Shown here piece by piece: positions 49,273 through 60,000 of a stretch of DNA of 64,000 nt. Position numbers and translations under genes: made by a program. The notes under the pieces were generated by a model, which saw only the letters and a list, made by a program, of their open reading frames with translations, had not been told where the DNA came from and did not search any database. The DNA is from Caenimonas koreensis DSM 17982 (GTDB lineage: Bacteria > Pseudomonadota > Gammaproteobacteria > Burkholderiales > Burkholderiaceae_C), in NCBI RefSeq assembly GCF_009646335.1, contig NZ_WJBU01000005.1, positions 272,941 through 336,940 on the forward strand, written 5' to 3'. How positions within the stretch are numbered: the first letter of the stretch is position 1; every line of letters starts with the position of its first letter.

Positions 49273-50787
49273 TCAACGCATCTTGATGTCATAGGGAACC
49301 TGCTTGAACGTGACGCCCTCGGCGGCGAGGCGCGATGCGCCTAACCGAGACATTTCGCCATAGACCACCTTCGGCCCGCCGTGCGGGAACACTTCGTTGA
49401 TTGCTTTCAGCACGGCATGCGTCAGAACATTGCCGCCTGCTGGGCGACGGTCACCCAAGATGCCGTTGAATAGCAGGTAGTAGGCGGTGCCGTTGTGGAC
49501 ACCAAGTAGCGGCTTGTCGAATGCTTGATGCCCTGGTTCACCAGTCTCGAAATGCCAGACGTAAGCGGCTAGCGTGGCGAACTTCACATCGGCGCTGATG
49601 CGGCCATGATCGTCAAAAGCGGGATCACCCAAGGTGCAGAAGCGGAAGCCGCCGCCGCCCTGCCAACCCACTGCGGCACTGATGCCGCCCTGCTCACCAT
49701 TGATGACCTTCTGCAATCGGGGCAGGCAGTGGGTGCGGGCGTGCTCGCCCATTTCGATGCCGATGTAGCGGCGGCCCATCTTGTGGGCTACAGCCGCGGT
49801 GGTGCCGGAGCCGAGAAAACTATCAAGGATCAGGTCACCTGGCGAAGTGGCAATGTGCAAAATTCGTTGAATGAGCCGCTCAGGCTTTGGCGTGTCAAAT
49901 GCGTTGGCAGTCCCAAATAGCTCGTGAATTTCTTTCTTGGCCTGATCGTTGTTGCCAACTTCATCATGCGGCCACCAAGACCATGGAACCAATCCTTGGA
50001 CTTCACTTATGTAACGGATCAAGCCCGGTGCTGAGTCTGCGTTCTTACCGAAAGAGACCCTGCCCTCGGCAACGAGTGCTTTGAACTTGTCCTCCAGTAC
50101 AGACCAGTGCCGGCCCTCCGGGGGATAGATCGTCTTTCCTGAAGGTGTGCGAATTGGATACTGTTGATTCGGGCGAAGTCCAGCGCCATTCATCGGAACG
50201 AGGCGCCATGGGCCTTTCGGGTCATTATTGGCGTTCCGATAGGCCGCGCGAGTCTTGTCATCAATCTCTACAAGATTCCTACTCGTCCTAAACTGATCCT
50301 GATTCGTTGCATACACCAACAGATGGTCATGCGAGCTGCCGATAGCTGCGTTGTTATCTCGAGCGTACCGCTTCTGCCAAACACAGTTGGCGATGAAACG
50401 TCTACGACCAAAAACTTCATCCATCAAAACTTTGAGGTAATGGGCTTCGTTGTCGTCGATCGTTACCCAAATACTGCCATCCTCCGACAGTAAGTCACGA
50501 AGCACCACCAGCCGGGGGTACATCATCGACAGCCATTGACTGTGCTCCAGCTTGTCGTCGTAATGCTCAAACGCGCTTTGCGTGTTGTAGGGTGGGTCAA
50601 TGAAAATACACTTCACCCGGCCCGCGTAAAACGGAATCAGCGCTTTCAGGGCAAGCAGGTTGTCGCCCTGAATGAGCAAGTTGTCAGCGGGCTCGCCAAA
50701 CGCCCCCTCTTGCTGCAACAAGTGATAGGGCACCGCCCGAGTGGCCTCTTTGGCGCGACTCTTGTTTACCCAGTCTAGAAACGGCAT
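49273..50787 (-). CDS. mod: Type III-like DNA adenine methyltransferase (beta class)
   Basis: This 504-residue DNA methyltransferase has motif IV IFIDPPYNTQSAFEHYDDK (about residues 81-99; the DPPY catalytic loop comes before motif I, so beta class, N6-adenine) and motif I ILDSFLGSGTTAAVAHKMGRRYIGIE near 335. An N-terminal segment NLLIQGDNLLALKAL is typical of Mod proteins. Between these lies the target-recognition part with GPWRLVPMNGAG. The C-terminal about 120 residues are unassigned. It is co-transcribed with res. Its recognition site cannot be read from sequence. Confidence 0.9.
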   Translation of the reverse strand: MPFLDWVNKSRAKEATRAVPYHLLQQEGAFGEPADNLLIQGDNLLALKALIPFYAGRVKCIFIDPPYNTQSAFEHYDDKLEHSQWLSMMYPRLVVLRDLLSEDGSIWVTIDDNEAHYLKVLMDEVFGRRRFIANCVWQKRYARDNNAAIGSSHDHLLVYATNQDQFRTSRNLVEIDDKTRAAYRNANNDPKGPWRLVPMNGAGLRPNQQYPIRTPSGKTIYPPEGRHWSVLEDKFKALVAEGRVSFGKNADSAPGLIRYISEVQGLVPWSWWPHDEVGNNDQAKKEIHELFGTANAFDTPKPERLIQRILHIATSPGDLILDSFLGSGTTAAVAHKMGRRYIGIEMGEHARTHCLPRLQKVINGEQGGISAAVGWQGGGGFRFCTLGDPAFDDHGRISADVKFATLAAYVWHFETGEPGHQAFDKPLLGVHNGTAYYLLFNGILGDRRPAGGNVLTHAVLKAINEVFPHGGPKVVYGEMSRLGASRLAAEGVTFKQVPYDIKMR

Positions 50788-50883
50788 TGGTGCATGTTCT
50801 CATTGGTCAATATTTGCCAGTGTATGCCGGGAGGCGGCTGCGCTATGAACACCACCGGGGCCGTGTGACTTCAAGGTCAGCGG

Positions 50884-51087
50884 TCAATCAATCACTCTGA
50901 TTCCCACGCTTCGCACATCAGCGCAAGGGGCGTGATTGATCGACTGCCTACGCGCGACTGACAAGGGGAACTCGCAGAGCCGTACATGGAGGCCCTGATC
51001 ATCCACGCCCGACCACAGCAGCAGCTCGTCGCACTTTGTCGGCAAGCCCAAGGCCTTCACTTGGTCTGCGACATCGGCCACGCTCAT
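50884..51087 (-). CDS. Small hypothetical protein between mod and cassette 2 immunity gene
   Basis: This 67-residue frame begins MSVADVADQVKALGLPTKCDELLLWSG. It starts eight bases after the immunity-candidate stop at 51096 with an AGCAAGG-like ribosome site. It was not recognised and has no membrane segment. It may be the 3' part of a second immunity gene cut by the restriction island, or a spurious frame. The 96 bases between it and mod show nothing clear. Confidence 0.3.
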   Translation of the reverse strand: MSVADVADQVKALGLPTKCDELLLWSGVDDQGLHVRLCEFPLSVARRQSINHAPCADVRSVGIRVID

Positions 51088-51095
51088 GCCTTGCT

Positions 51096-51563
51096 CTATC
51101 GCGCCTCGTATGCAGCCAGCACGCGCCCATCATCCGCATCTACATCCAGTTGCCACATGCTGCTGCCAGTCGGCGCCTGGAACACCACACCAAACGCACT
51201 TGACACCTTTGTCCGACTCGGCTCGAACCATGCAAATGCGCCAGCCTGATCGCGGCCGTTGATTTGCTGATGGTTGGCAAGCACGAAGCGCACCGTGCCG
51301 TCGGCGTTGACCACCCTCAGTTCGTTGTTCATCGCCGTGTCGTCGTGATCGACAATCACAGCAATGCCGTCGCGTTGCGGCAAGACTTTTGCGAGCAAGC
51401 CGAACCTGTTTGTGAGCACTACCGGGCGCTCATCAAAGAGCCATCTCGCCTCGATCACCTTCTCGGGCGTCCATCCTTGCTCAATCATCTGATCAACAGT
51501 CATCGCTTCGGGAATGGCCTTGCCATCTCGACGGAGTTTTACGAAGTCCTTTACGCTGTGCAT
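51096..51563 (-). CDS. Candidate immunity protein of displaced cassette 2
   Basis: This 155-residue soluble protein was not recognised. It has an N-terminal helical part (MHSVKDFVKLRRDGKAIPEAMTVDQMIEQGW in part) and a beta-rich C-terminal part (AFAWFEPSRTKVSSAFGVVF, WQLDVDADDGRVL). It lies 11 bases downstream of the cassette 2 stop, as expected for the cognate antitoxin. No signal peptide is present. The immunity role is inferred from position. Confidence 0.6.
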   Translation of the reverse strand: MHSVKDFVKLRRDGKAIPEAMTVDQMIEQGWTPEKVIEARWLFDERPVVLTNRFGLLAKVLPQRDGIAVIVDHDDTAMNNELRVVNADGTVRFVLANHQQINGRDQAGAFAWFEPSRTKVSSAFGVVFQAPTGSSMWQLDVDADDGRVLAAYEAR

Positions 51564-51574
51564 ATCTGATCCTC

Positions 51575-53436
51575 CTAACGCAACACACGAGGCTGTTCAA
51601 CCACACGCAGATTTCTCGCACCCAAGAACTGCACCTGCTCAACTCCACCGGAGTACGTCTCGAGCGGACCGGTCAAACCACGATTCACCAATTGCGGTGC
51701 CGTCGTTTCTACAGTGACGACACGTGACACATCGGCTTTGAATTGGTCGAGGATAACCAGCTTATCCCGTGCGAAGGCTTGCGTGGTCACCTGCCCGGGT
51801 GTGGCGAAGCCGCCGAAGACCTGCTTGCCTTCCATCAGCGCTGCCGCTTGGCCCTCGCTAACCACCATGTTGTAACGCGTGCCAATTGGCACGATCTCGT
51901 GCGTAACGATCGTTCCGTTGAGCCACGAGGGCAAGTCTCCCGCAGCAATGCGCGCCTGGTTTACCGACGCAGCGGTGTCGGCGCTCAGCACTCTGGATGC
52001 GGTGCCCGTTGCAACACCAACATCAGTTCTTGCAGTCAAAAGCCCCAGCTTGCCGAGCATGCTGCCTAGCAACGGCGCCGCTTTGGCTGCCAGCATCTCA
52101 GGCGCTGCGATTGTCGCAGCCGCATCGGGCAAGCTCTTGGCAACACCATACTGGAACGTGTCGTAAAACGGATGCGGTGTTGCGTCCGCATACACGCCCG
52201 ACTTGCCATCCCACGCGCTCAGGTAGGTCTGCGCCGACTGCGAGGCATACGCGCCTTGGGCCTGAGGCCGCAAGCGCAGCATGGCCGCCGGGTCGTAGCG
52301 AATGTCACGCGCCAATTCGGCCAAGCGCGTGCCTTCGCGCTGCAGTTCTCTCGCGCTGTCATTCGCAACACGAGCATGGCTTTGCCTGCTTTGTGTGGCT
52401 ATCTCTGCTGCGTAGTCTGGGTGCTTCGCGCCAAGGATCGCGGCATTTATACGTCTTTCCCACGCCGTATCGCTTTGAATGTCTGAGCCATTTCGATAGG
52501 CGTACTCACCGGCCGGGTTGTAGTTATCGCTTGTCCGATCCATCTCGTTGCGGTACTCGTACTGGTGCGAAGGGTTATACGCGTCGCTGGCCTTGTCCAT
52601 CTCATTGCGATAGCCGTAACCGCTCACCGGGTTGCTGCTGCCGCTCGACCCATATGCGATCGATTGGCCCAGCACTTGGCCAAACGCGTCGACGGCAATT
52701 TGCTGCGCACTGATTCGCCCACCGCGCATCACTGCTGTGGCCGTACCCGCAATCAACCCCGTAGCCAATCGGCCTCCAAACCCATCGCCAAGCTCGCGGC
52801 CTACTGCGGCTCCGACGCCCGCACCCACCGCCGATGCAGTGACTGAATTCCAGTTGAACGAGCGCTGCAGACCGGTCGCAATTCCCACTCCTTGCGTGAT
52901 GCCGTTGGCGAGCACGGCTTTGCCGATCACGTTGTTGAAGATCGAATCGCCCAGGTTGACCGGCTTGCCAACGTTGACGCCGTCGAGTCCGGTGATGCCA
53001 TTGATGCCGGCGCTCACGCCACCCGACACGAGGCTCGCGCCTACGCTCTTCCAGTTGAACTTGTCCTGCACGCCGGTGGCAACGCCCAACGCTTGCGACG
53101 CAACGCTCCCCGCCGCGGCCGAGGCCGCGCCAGCGATAACTGTTGCGGCGGTTGTCTTGCCGATAACGGCTTCGACCGCAGACAGTGTCTGTGGCCCCAG
53201 ATAGAGCGACACATAGAGCGCCACTGCCATCATCAACACCTGCCCGAAGAAGTTATCGCTCGGCTGCGGCGGCAGCGCGAGGTACGGCGACGTATCGCCC
53301 ACGATCTTGCTCGGGTCGTACAGCGCGAAGGTGCCTGCATCGTTGTGGCTCGTGTCCACCAGGTTCGGCAGGTTCAGCGATACGCCTACGCGCAGCTGCG
53401 CATCGCTGCCGATGCCGTTGGCCTCGGCGATCTGGT
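51575..53436 (-). pseudogene. Displaced RHS C-terminal cassette 2 (no native start)
   Basis: Homology to the giant RHS gene begins abruptly at 53436, inside the LysM-like region ([23 protein letters not shown]). It continues through [19 protein letters not shown] and the hydrophobic [20 protein letters not shown] different 190-residue segment follows (VNVGKPVNLGDSIFNNVIG), then the shared GVGAAVGRELGDGF, RGGRISAQQIAVDAFGQ and three YRNEMD-type repeats (52475-52620). The tip (51575-52000) contains WLNGTIVTHEIVPIGTRYNMV and FGGFATPGQVTTQAFARDKL, a domain that I have seen in other toxin tips but cannot name. The first start codon is a GTG at 53359 in the conserved part, so it is probably silent until recombination. 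An immunity candidate follows. Confidence 0.78.
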
Positions 53437-53551
53437 GAACGAAGGGCCGCAGTCGCGACGCTCGTGCTTGATGGAACTCCAGCCCTTAGCGGCTAAGGAG
53501 TTGGCGGAGTGTTTTCTCGTTGAAGTGATCGAGAGAGACTTTTCTCGATCC
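53437..53551. other. Junction between cassette 2 and the upstream immunity genes
   Basis: This short stretch has two inverted repeats: CCTTAGC-G-GCTAAGG (53484-53498) and GATCGAGA, 8-base loop, TCTCGATC (53527-53550). They may act as transcription stops after the small genes, though no T run follows. No gene is seen. Confidence 0.45.
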
Positions 53552-53788
53552 TTAGGCCTTCACGCCCATCCAGTTGCAGAAGATCGCATATACGAAGTCA
53601 TACGCGGTTTCCACAGCGTCGAAGACTCCCAATTCGTCCGGCTTGTCACGTTCAACGTAGTACACCTTCGAGCGGCCTCCATCATCCACCTCGCACACGC
53701 AGTCGCTGTGCCGAATGCTGCCGAGTGAGTAACTGTTCGGCTTCACGTCAAGTGCGGTGAGCTTTGATTCCAGTTCTTCGCGTTTCAT
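53552..53788 (-). CDS. Small immunity-type protein
   Basis: This 78-residue acidic protein contains NSYSLGSIRHSDCVCEVDDGG and YYVERDKPDELGVFDAVETAYDFVYAIFC. The SYSLG ... YYVERD layout is found in small immunity-like proteins next to polymorphic toxins, but I cannot give a family name. Its start overlaps the stop of the preceding small gene (ATGA, 53785-53788), so both are translated together after the giant RHS gene. Confidence 0.6.
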   Translation of the reverse strand: MKREELESKLTALDVKPNSYSLGSIRHSDCVCEVDDGGRSKVYYVERDKPDELGVFDAVETAYDFVYAIFCNWMGVKA

Positions 53789-54060
53789 TGGTATTGGCGC
53801 GGGAAGGTTAGTGCCACCTGGTCCCGATCACAAGTGAAGCCTTCCTCTGCCTTGTTGTGCGGAGTCGGCGTCACCAGCCAATGCCGAAGCTCCGAGTTGC
53901 CCGCAATCCGCGCACGCACATCATCACTAAGGGGGTCGCGCATATGGATCACTTGTCGGACCTTTGTCCAACCCTCTGAGATTTCAGCGATGTCATTGCC
54001 ATGTTCCACGGCGATTTGTACAGCCCTATCAATTGCAGAAGAGAGAGTTTTCTTGGTCAT
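53785..54060 (-). CDS. Candidate immunity protein of the giant RHS toxin
   Basis: This 91-residue protein starts MTKKTLSSAIDRAVQIAVEHG and contains WTKVRQVIHMRDPLSDDVRARI and RHWLVTPTPHNKAEEGF. It begins two bases after the giant RHS stop at 54063, the position of a cognate immunity gene. It is soluble with no signal peptide. The family was not recognised. The neighbouring 78-residue protein could be the true antitoxin, or both may act. Confidence 0.6.
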   Translation of the reverse strand: MTKKTLSSAIDRAVQIAVEHGNDIAEISEGWTKVRQVIHMRDPLSDDVRARIAGNSELRHWLVTPTPHNKAEEGFTCDRDQVALTFPRQYQ

Positions 54061-54062
54061 GC

Positions 54063-57000
54063 TTACTGCCCCAAAGGAATTTGCCTAATCAGCTTCAGCG
54101 AAGCTTGGAAGTGTCGTATGAAGAATTGGTCTCCGCCGCCTGACCCATGTCCAGGATTGGCCGTAGTCACTCCTGTCGGCACAGTTGCAGATTTGACCAC
54201 CTCATACTCCCCCACCATCGGCCTGTAGCCAAGTTCGGGATGTCGCGCAACTTGCAAACTTTGGAATAGAGTCGCTCGGCTGCCCTTGCTCGCTTCAAGC
54301 GTTGCGGCAGAAGTGTAATAGGACGACTGCCCAGGTAGCCCCCCTATTACACGATCGCCCGCCTTCAGCGTTGTCAGCCTCCATTCATCGGCCCCATACC
54401 CCCAGCGAACCTGATCGGTGCGCGCTAAATGAATTTCAAATTTCGATGCCGCGTTACCGGCACGTGTGTCTGCAATATTGCTCAATACGCGCGCGCGCGT
54501 AGCCGCTTGCTCTGCGGCCCTTCCAGCGAATGACCCCACCTCACGCCCTAACACCGGGAAGGCGTTGACAGCCACACCCGTACCCCAGCCCACAGCTCGA
54601 CCAATCACTGGCCCGCCTATCGCATCGAACGCCGCTTGACCAACACTACGGGGGAAGAACTCACTCGCCACGTACCCAGCTGCATTCAAGCCATATCGCC
54701 ACCCGTTGCTCTGCGCGCCGTTCTGCACATACTGGTCTTGTGCGTTCTCTACCAAGCCACGCAGGTTGTCGTTCGTGCCATCGTAGATTTGCTTGATGGC
54801 CGAGTCCTGTCCAGCGTCGAACGCAGCCGCTTCGGCCGCTGTCATGCGTTGTCCAACGAGCGTGCCGCCGCCATCGTGCGGAATCCACACATCTTGGCCC
54901 AGACCTGTTGTCTCGCGAACGTTGCCTGCGCCGCTCGCATACAAGTTTGTCGTGGCCTGCGCTTCAGCGGCCCGGTAGCTGGCACTCGCCGCTTGTTTCT
55001 GTGCATCTCGCGCCTTCAGCGCGTTGATGATGTTGCCGTAGTACTCCTCGTCACCAGCCGTGGTGCCACCCTGACTCAGGCGCAAGACGCTGGAGGCATC
55101 GGCGAGCATGGGGCCAGCGTCCATCACTCGCGCCAGTTGCTCCGCATTGCTAATGATGTCGCCACGCGCATTTTGGTAACCCATTGAGTAGGGATCGTTA
55201 GCTCGATCTGCTCGCGTGAAGTCGCCCGTGGCCAGGTCCGATTGCGCACTGCTTGAGCCGTATGCGAGGCTTGCGCCAATACTGTTTCCGAACGCGTCGA
55301 CGGCCACCTGCTGCACGCTCACCCTTCCACCCCTGAACGCAGCAGCCGTCGCGCCAGCCGCCATGCCAGTCATCAGCCGCGCGCCAAACGTATCCGCTGC
55401 CGACTTGAAGGAGTCACTTGCCAACTTCCCAACTGCGGCTCCAGCAGCACTCGCCGCAACGCCCTTCCAGTTAAAGCTCTTCTGCAGCCCCGTCACCACC
55501 GCGATTCCTTGCGTCAGCGCGCTCGTCTCCACTGCGCGCAGCACGGCTGTGGTCATGGTCGGGCCGGGTGGCAGTGCTGCGCCCACACCACCGCCGATGG
55601 CAGAGAGCGCCACACCCTTCCAGTCAAGCCTGTTCTGCAAACCTGCTGCAATTCCAACCAGCTGGCTCGCAACCGAGCCTGCGGCTGCACCAATGGCGCC
55701 TGCAGCGAACACGCTGGCACCTGCTCCTAGTGTGCTGGCTGCGGTGCCTGTAGCGGTGCCCGCAAACACGGCGCCACCCAGCTCCATCGTGGCAGCAACC
55801 GTGCCCGCCGCCGCGCCGCCCGCTGTTGCTGGCGCAGTCACGCTGAGGAGTTGCGCCGCAGCACCCGCCGTGTACACGGCCACGAGTACCGCCACCGCCA
55901 TCATCAACACCTGCGCAAAGAAGTTATCGCTCGGCTGTGGCGGCAGCGCGAGGTACGGCGACGTATCGCCCACGATCTTGCTCGGGTCGTACAGCGCAAA
56001 GGTACCCGCATCGTTGTGGCTCGTGCCCACCAGGTTCGGCAGGTTCAGCGACACGCCCACGCGCAGCTGCGCATCGCTGCTGATGCCGTTGGCCTCAGCG
56101 ATCTGGTACCAGCGCTTGCTGTCGCCGTACGCGCTTTGCGCGATGGAGCGAAGTGTGTCGCCCGTTTGCACCGTGTACGTGCCCGGTGATGCATTCGGGT
56201 AGCTCGGCGTGATGGACTTGTACCCCAGCTGGAAGTCCGCGATGTTGTCGTTGAAGATCGGGTTGCCGTCTTTGTCTCGCGCGGTCACGCGGTCCACGCC
56301 CTGGCCGTATTGCGCGAGCACTTCACCATTGACGATGAATTCGCGCAGCAGGCGCGTGCCTTGCTGTGTGGCGAGCACTTGGCCACGCACGTCGTTGATG
56401 AACGTTCTGTCATCTGCATCCAGCGTCGAATCGACTGACTTCAGGTAGCCGTTCGTGTCGTAGGTGCTGGTGGTGGAGCCGGGTTCGAGGTACGTACTCG
56501 TACCTTTGACGCTGGCCTCTTTGTAGCCTTCGAGTTTGACGAGCGTGGTGTCATACGTGTTCGTCACGCTGCCCGTCTTGACCTTGTACTGCGTGATGTT
56601 GCCCGCCGCGTCGATGGCGTTGTTGAACGTGCTGTATCCGGCGGTGTTGTTGTAGCCGGTCACTTCCTGCACGATCAACTGGCCGTTGGCGTTGTACGAG
56701 CTTTCGCGCTGCTGCGAGCCGTTGCCGGCGAGCGGGTTCTCGTTGGCATCCTTGCCATACAGAACCTTGAGGTAGTCCTTGGGCAGATCGCCCAGCCCGC
56801 CCGTGCGCGTGACGCGGCTGGCCGCGTCGTACTGGCGTTTGTCGATCAGCAGCCAGGTGGTGCCAGGGTCGTTGATCAGTTCGCCGTCGTCGCGGCTGAT
56901 GGTGGCCAGGCGGTTTAAGCCGTCGTAGGTATATTTTTCGGTGGCGATGCCGTTGCCGGCGATGTAGCCGTACAGATCCTCGCCATTTGCCTTATGACTG

Positions 57001-60000
57001 GTGACGATCTTCGTGATCTGCTTGCCGCCCGTACGGTCCGTCAGGCGGTTGCCGTTCTTGTCGTAGGTGATCTCATGGCCCTGCGACGGCAGAATCAGGC
57101 CAGTGGCATCGTTGCCATCAACCACCGTCATGCGGTTCATCGCGTCGTACTGGTAGTAGCGCGCGGTGTCGGTGACCTCATCGGTCATGCCCACGGTGTT
57201 CACCACGTGCGTGGTGACGCTCGTGCGGTTGCCCACCAGGTCGTAGTCCATGCGCGCCTGAATGTGGTCGTCGGCCATCCAGCGCAACCTGCCCAGGCTG
57301 TCGTAGCTCATGTGGTTGTCTTGCACGGTGATGCGCGAGCCGTTTTGCGTTACGGCCACGTGCTCGCTCAGCTTGTGGCCCGAGAGGTCGTACGTGTAGT
57401 CAGTCGTCTGCATGCCGTTGGCCGTATCGACGACTTGGGTCATCTGGCCTGCGCCGTCGTAGCCATACAGCAGGCTCTGGCCGCGTGTGTTGGTCTGCGA
57501 CTTCATCTGCATGGCGTTGTCGTACTTGTACTCGTACCGCGCTTCGCCAATGTCGGTGTGGCTGAGCACATGGCCGAAGTAGTCGTAGCTCCACTTGGTG
57601 ATGCTGCCCAGCGCATCGGTGTCGCTGGTCTTGCGGTCTCGGCTGTCGTAGGTGGACGTTGATTGTTTGGTGCCGGTGGGCAGCGTGACGCTGGTGACGT
57701 TGCCGCGCAGATCGTAGGTGTAACGCGTGACGTTGCCCGCGCCGTTGGTCTGGCTGGTCATGCGGCCGGCAAGGTCCCATCCGGTGGACTCGGTGATGTT
57801 GCCCGTCGTCTGGGTGAGCTGGACCGTCAAGTCGAGTGTGTTGTGGCTCGCGGTGTAGATGGTGAAGCCGGAGTACGCACCGCCACCCAACGACTTGCCC
57901 CAGTGGGTTGTCGAGGTCTGCAAGCCCGCCTTGTTGTACGTGTAGGTGGTCTTGTTGCCTTCCGCGTCAATGTTGGTGGTTCGCTCGCCGAACACGTTGA
58001 AGCTGTTGGCGACGATGCCGCCATCGGCATGGCGCTCTTCAACCAGGTTGCCCTGCGTGTCGTAGCGCATGCGGTTGAGGTTGCTTGTCGTGGCATTGAT
58101 GTACTCGCGCACGCCGACTTGTCGGCCCATCTTGTCGTAGTACACAACGCTCGACAGTTGCGCAGCGCCTGCGTCATTGGGCACGTACTGGCGGGTGAGT
58201 TGACTATTCGCGTTGTACTCGTAGCGGGTGACCCAGAGCGAATTGCGCGCGTCGCTGATGGTGAGCACGTTGCCCCAACGGTCGTAGGTTTGATTGACGG
58301 TGGCAGTCACGCTACCGGGCGCGATACGCGACTGCTGCAAGACGCGGCCCAGCGCGTCGTAGCGGGTGTTGGTGCGGCGCAGTGAAGTGTCGGCGGCAGC
58401 GCTTGCTGCGGTGACGCCGGCTGCCCTGAGGTCCGCGTCGTTGTACGCAGCGCCCGAGCTCTGGATTTGTGCGGTGCGATTGCCCAGGCGGTCGTAGAGG
58501 AAGATGGTCGCAACACCATTGTCAGCATTCGTGCGCCACAGGCGGCCTGCCTTGTCGTAGTCGTAGTACTCGCTGGTGTTGCCGTTCACGCCCTTGGCGA
58601 TGATGTCACCGAAGGCGTTGTACTTGATGTCGGTGCTGACGACTGCGCTATCGACGGCGTTGTTGGTGGGCGTGATGTCGCGTGTGAGGCGGCCGAGGGC
58701 GTCGTATTTGTAGGCGTGGAAGATGGTCGCCGATGCAGTGCCTGTCCCGAGTGTTTGCCACTGCTTCACGACGCGGCCGTACACGTCGTAAGACGCGTAG
58801 CGGTCGGCACCATTTGCATCGACGGTGCGCGTGGCATGGCCGTCGATGTCGAAGAAGGAGTAACTCGTGCGGTCGTTCACTGCGTCTGCAGCAGAAGGGT
58901 TTGCCACCACCGCAGTGCCGTTTGCGTAGTCGATCTGCACGACGGCATTGCCGTATATGTCGCGCTTGTAGACGGTCAGCGGCGTGATCGTCCCCGAGGT
59001 TTCTCCTGCACGCACCGGTTTGGTCACGGCAGTGATGCGGCCCAGCAAGTCGTAGTAATTGCCTGTGACGCCGTCTGCGGTTTCTGTCGTGACGACGTTG
59101 CCCGTCGCGTCGTAGCCGTAGCGCGTGACCACGTTCGTGCTGCTGGTCACGAACGTGTCCTGGTCCGTCACTTCGACGTTCAGGCGCGTTTCTGTTTTCT
59201 TGCGGTTGAGGCTGTCGTACTCGAAGGTGGTGGTGCGGTCGGTTGTGCTCGTTGGCGGTGCTGCGGGCTTGGTCGCTGCAGTGATCGTGCCCGTCAGCGC
59301 TTTGGCGTACTCAGTGGTTTGCGTCACATTGCCCAACACGTCATACGAGTTGGTCGTGAGGTAGTTCGCGCCATCGACGGTGGCCGTCAGGCGGCCCGCG
59401 TTGTCGTAATAGTTGAACTGGTTGTAGGCGGCTGTGCTCGCCGTGCCTGCGCTCTTGAAGCGCGCAACCTGGATCAGCTCGCCGAAGGCGTTGTAGAAGT
59501 TGTCGGTCAGGGCGCCGGCCCGGTAGTACTGCGCGGCGCCTGTGGCTTCAGGGTCGAACACATCGACGGTGGGCTCTGTCACCGAGTCCACGCGGCCCAT
59601 GCGGTCGTAGGTTGTGAGCAGCACGCGATCTGCGGCGCTGTCTTTGACGAGCTTGGCGCTGGTCATGTCCGCAGTGTTAAGCGACGTCTCGGTGCCCGTG
59701 AGCGTCATCGCGTTGGCATAGCGCGTGAGGGTCGTTGTGCCGCCGAACACATCGAGCGTGTAACCGGTCACGTAGCGCATCGCGTCGACGTCGTACGTCA
59801 CTCGCCCAAGCTGGTCATACACCTTGTAGCTGAGCGCACCACCCACATCGCGGTTGCGGATGGCGTTGCCCAATGCGTCGTAAGTGGTCTCGGTGTAGAT
59901 GCCGCCTGCGACGGCTGCATCTGTTCGCGTGGCTACGTTGCTCTGCCCGTTCACCGCAATCGCTGCGTCAGTCTCGGCCACGTACACGGCCACGTTCGGG

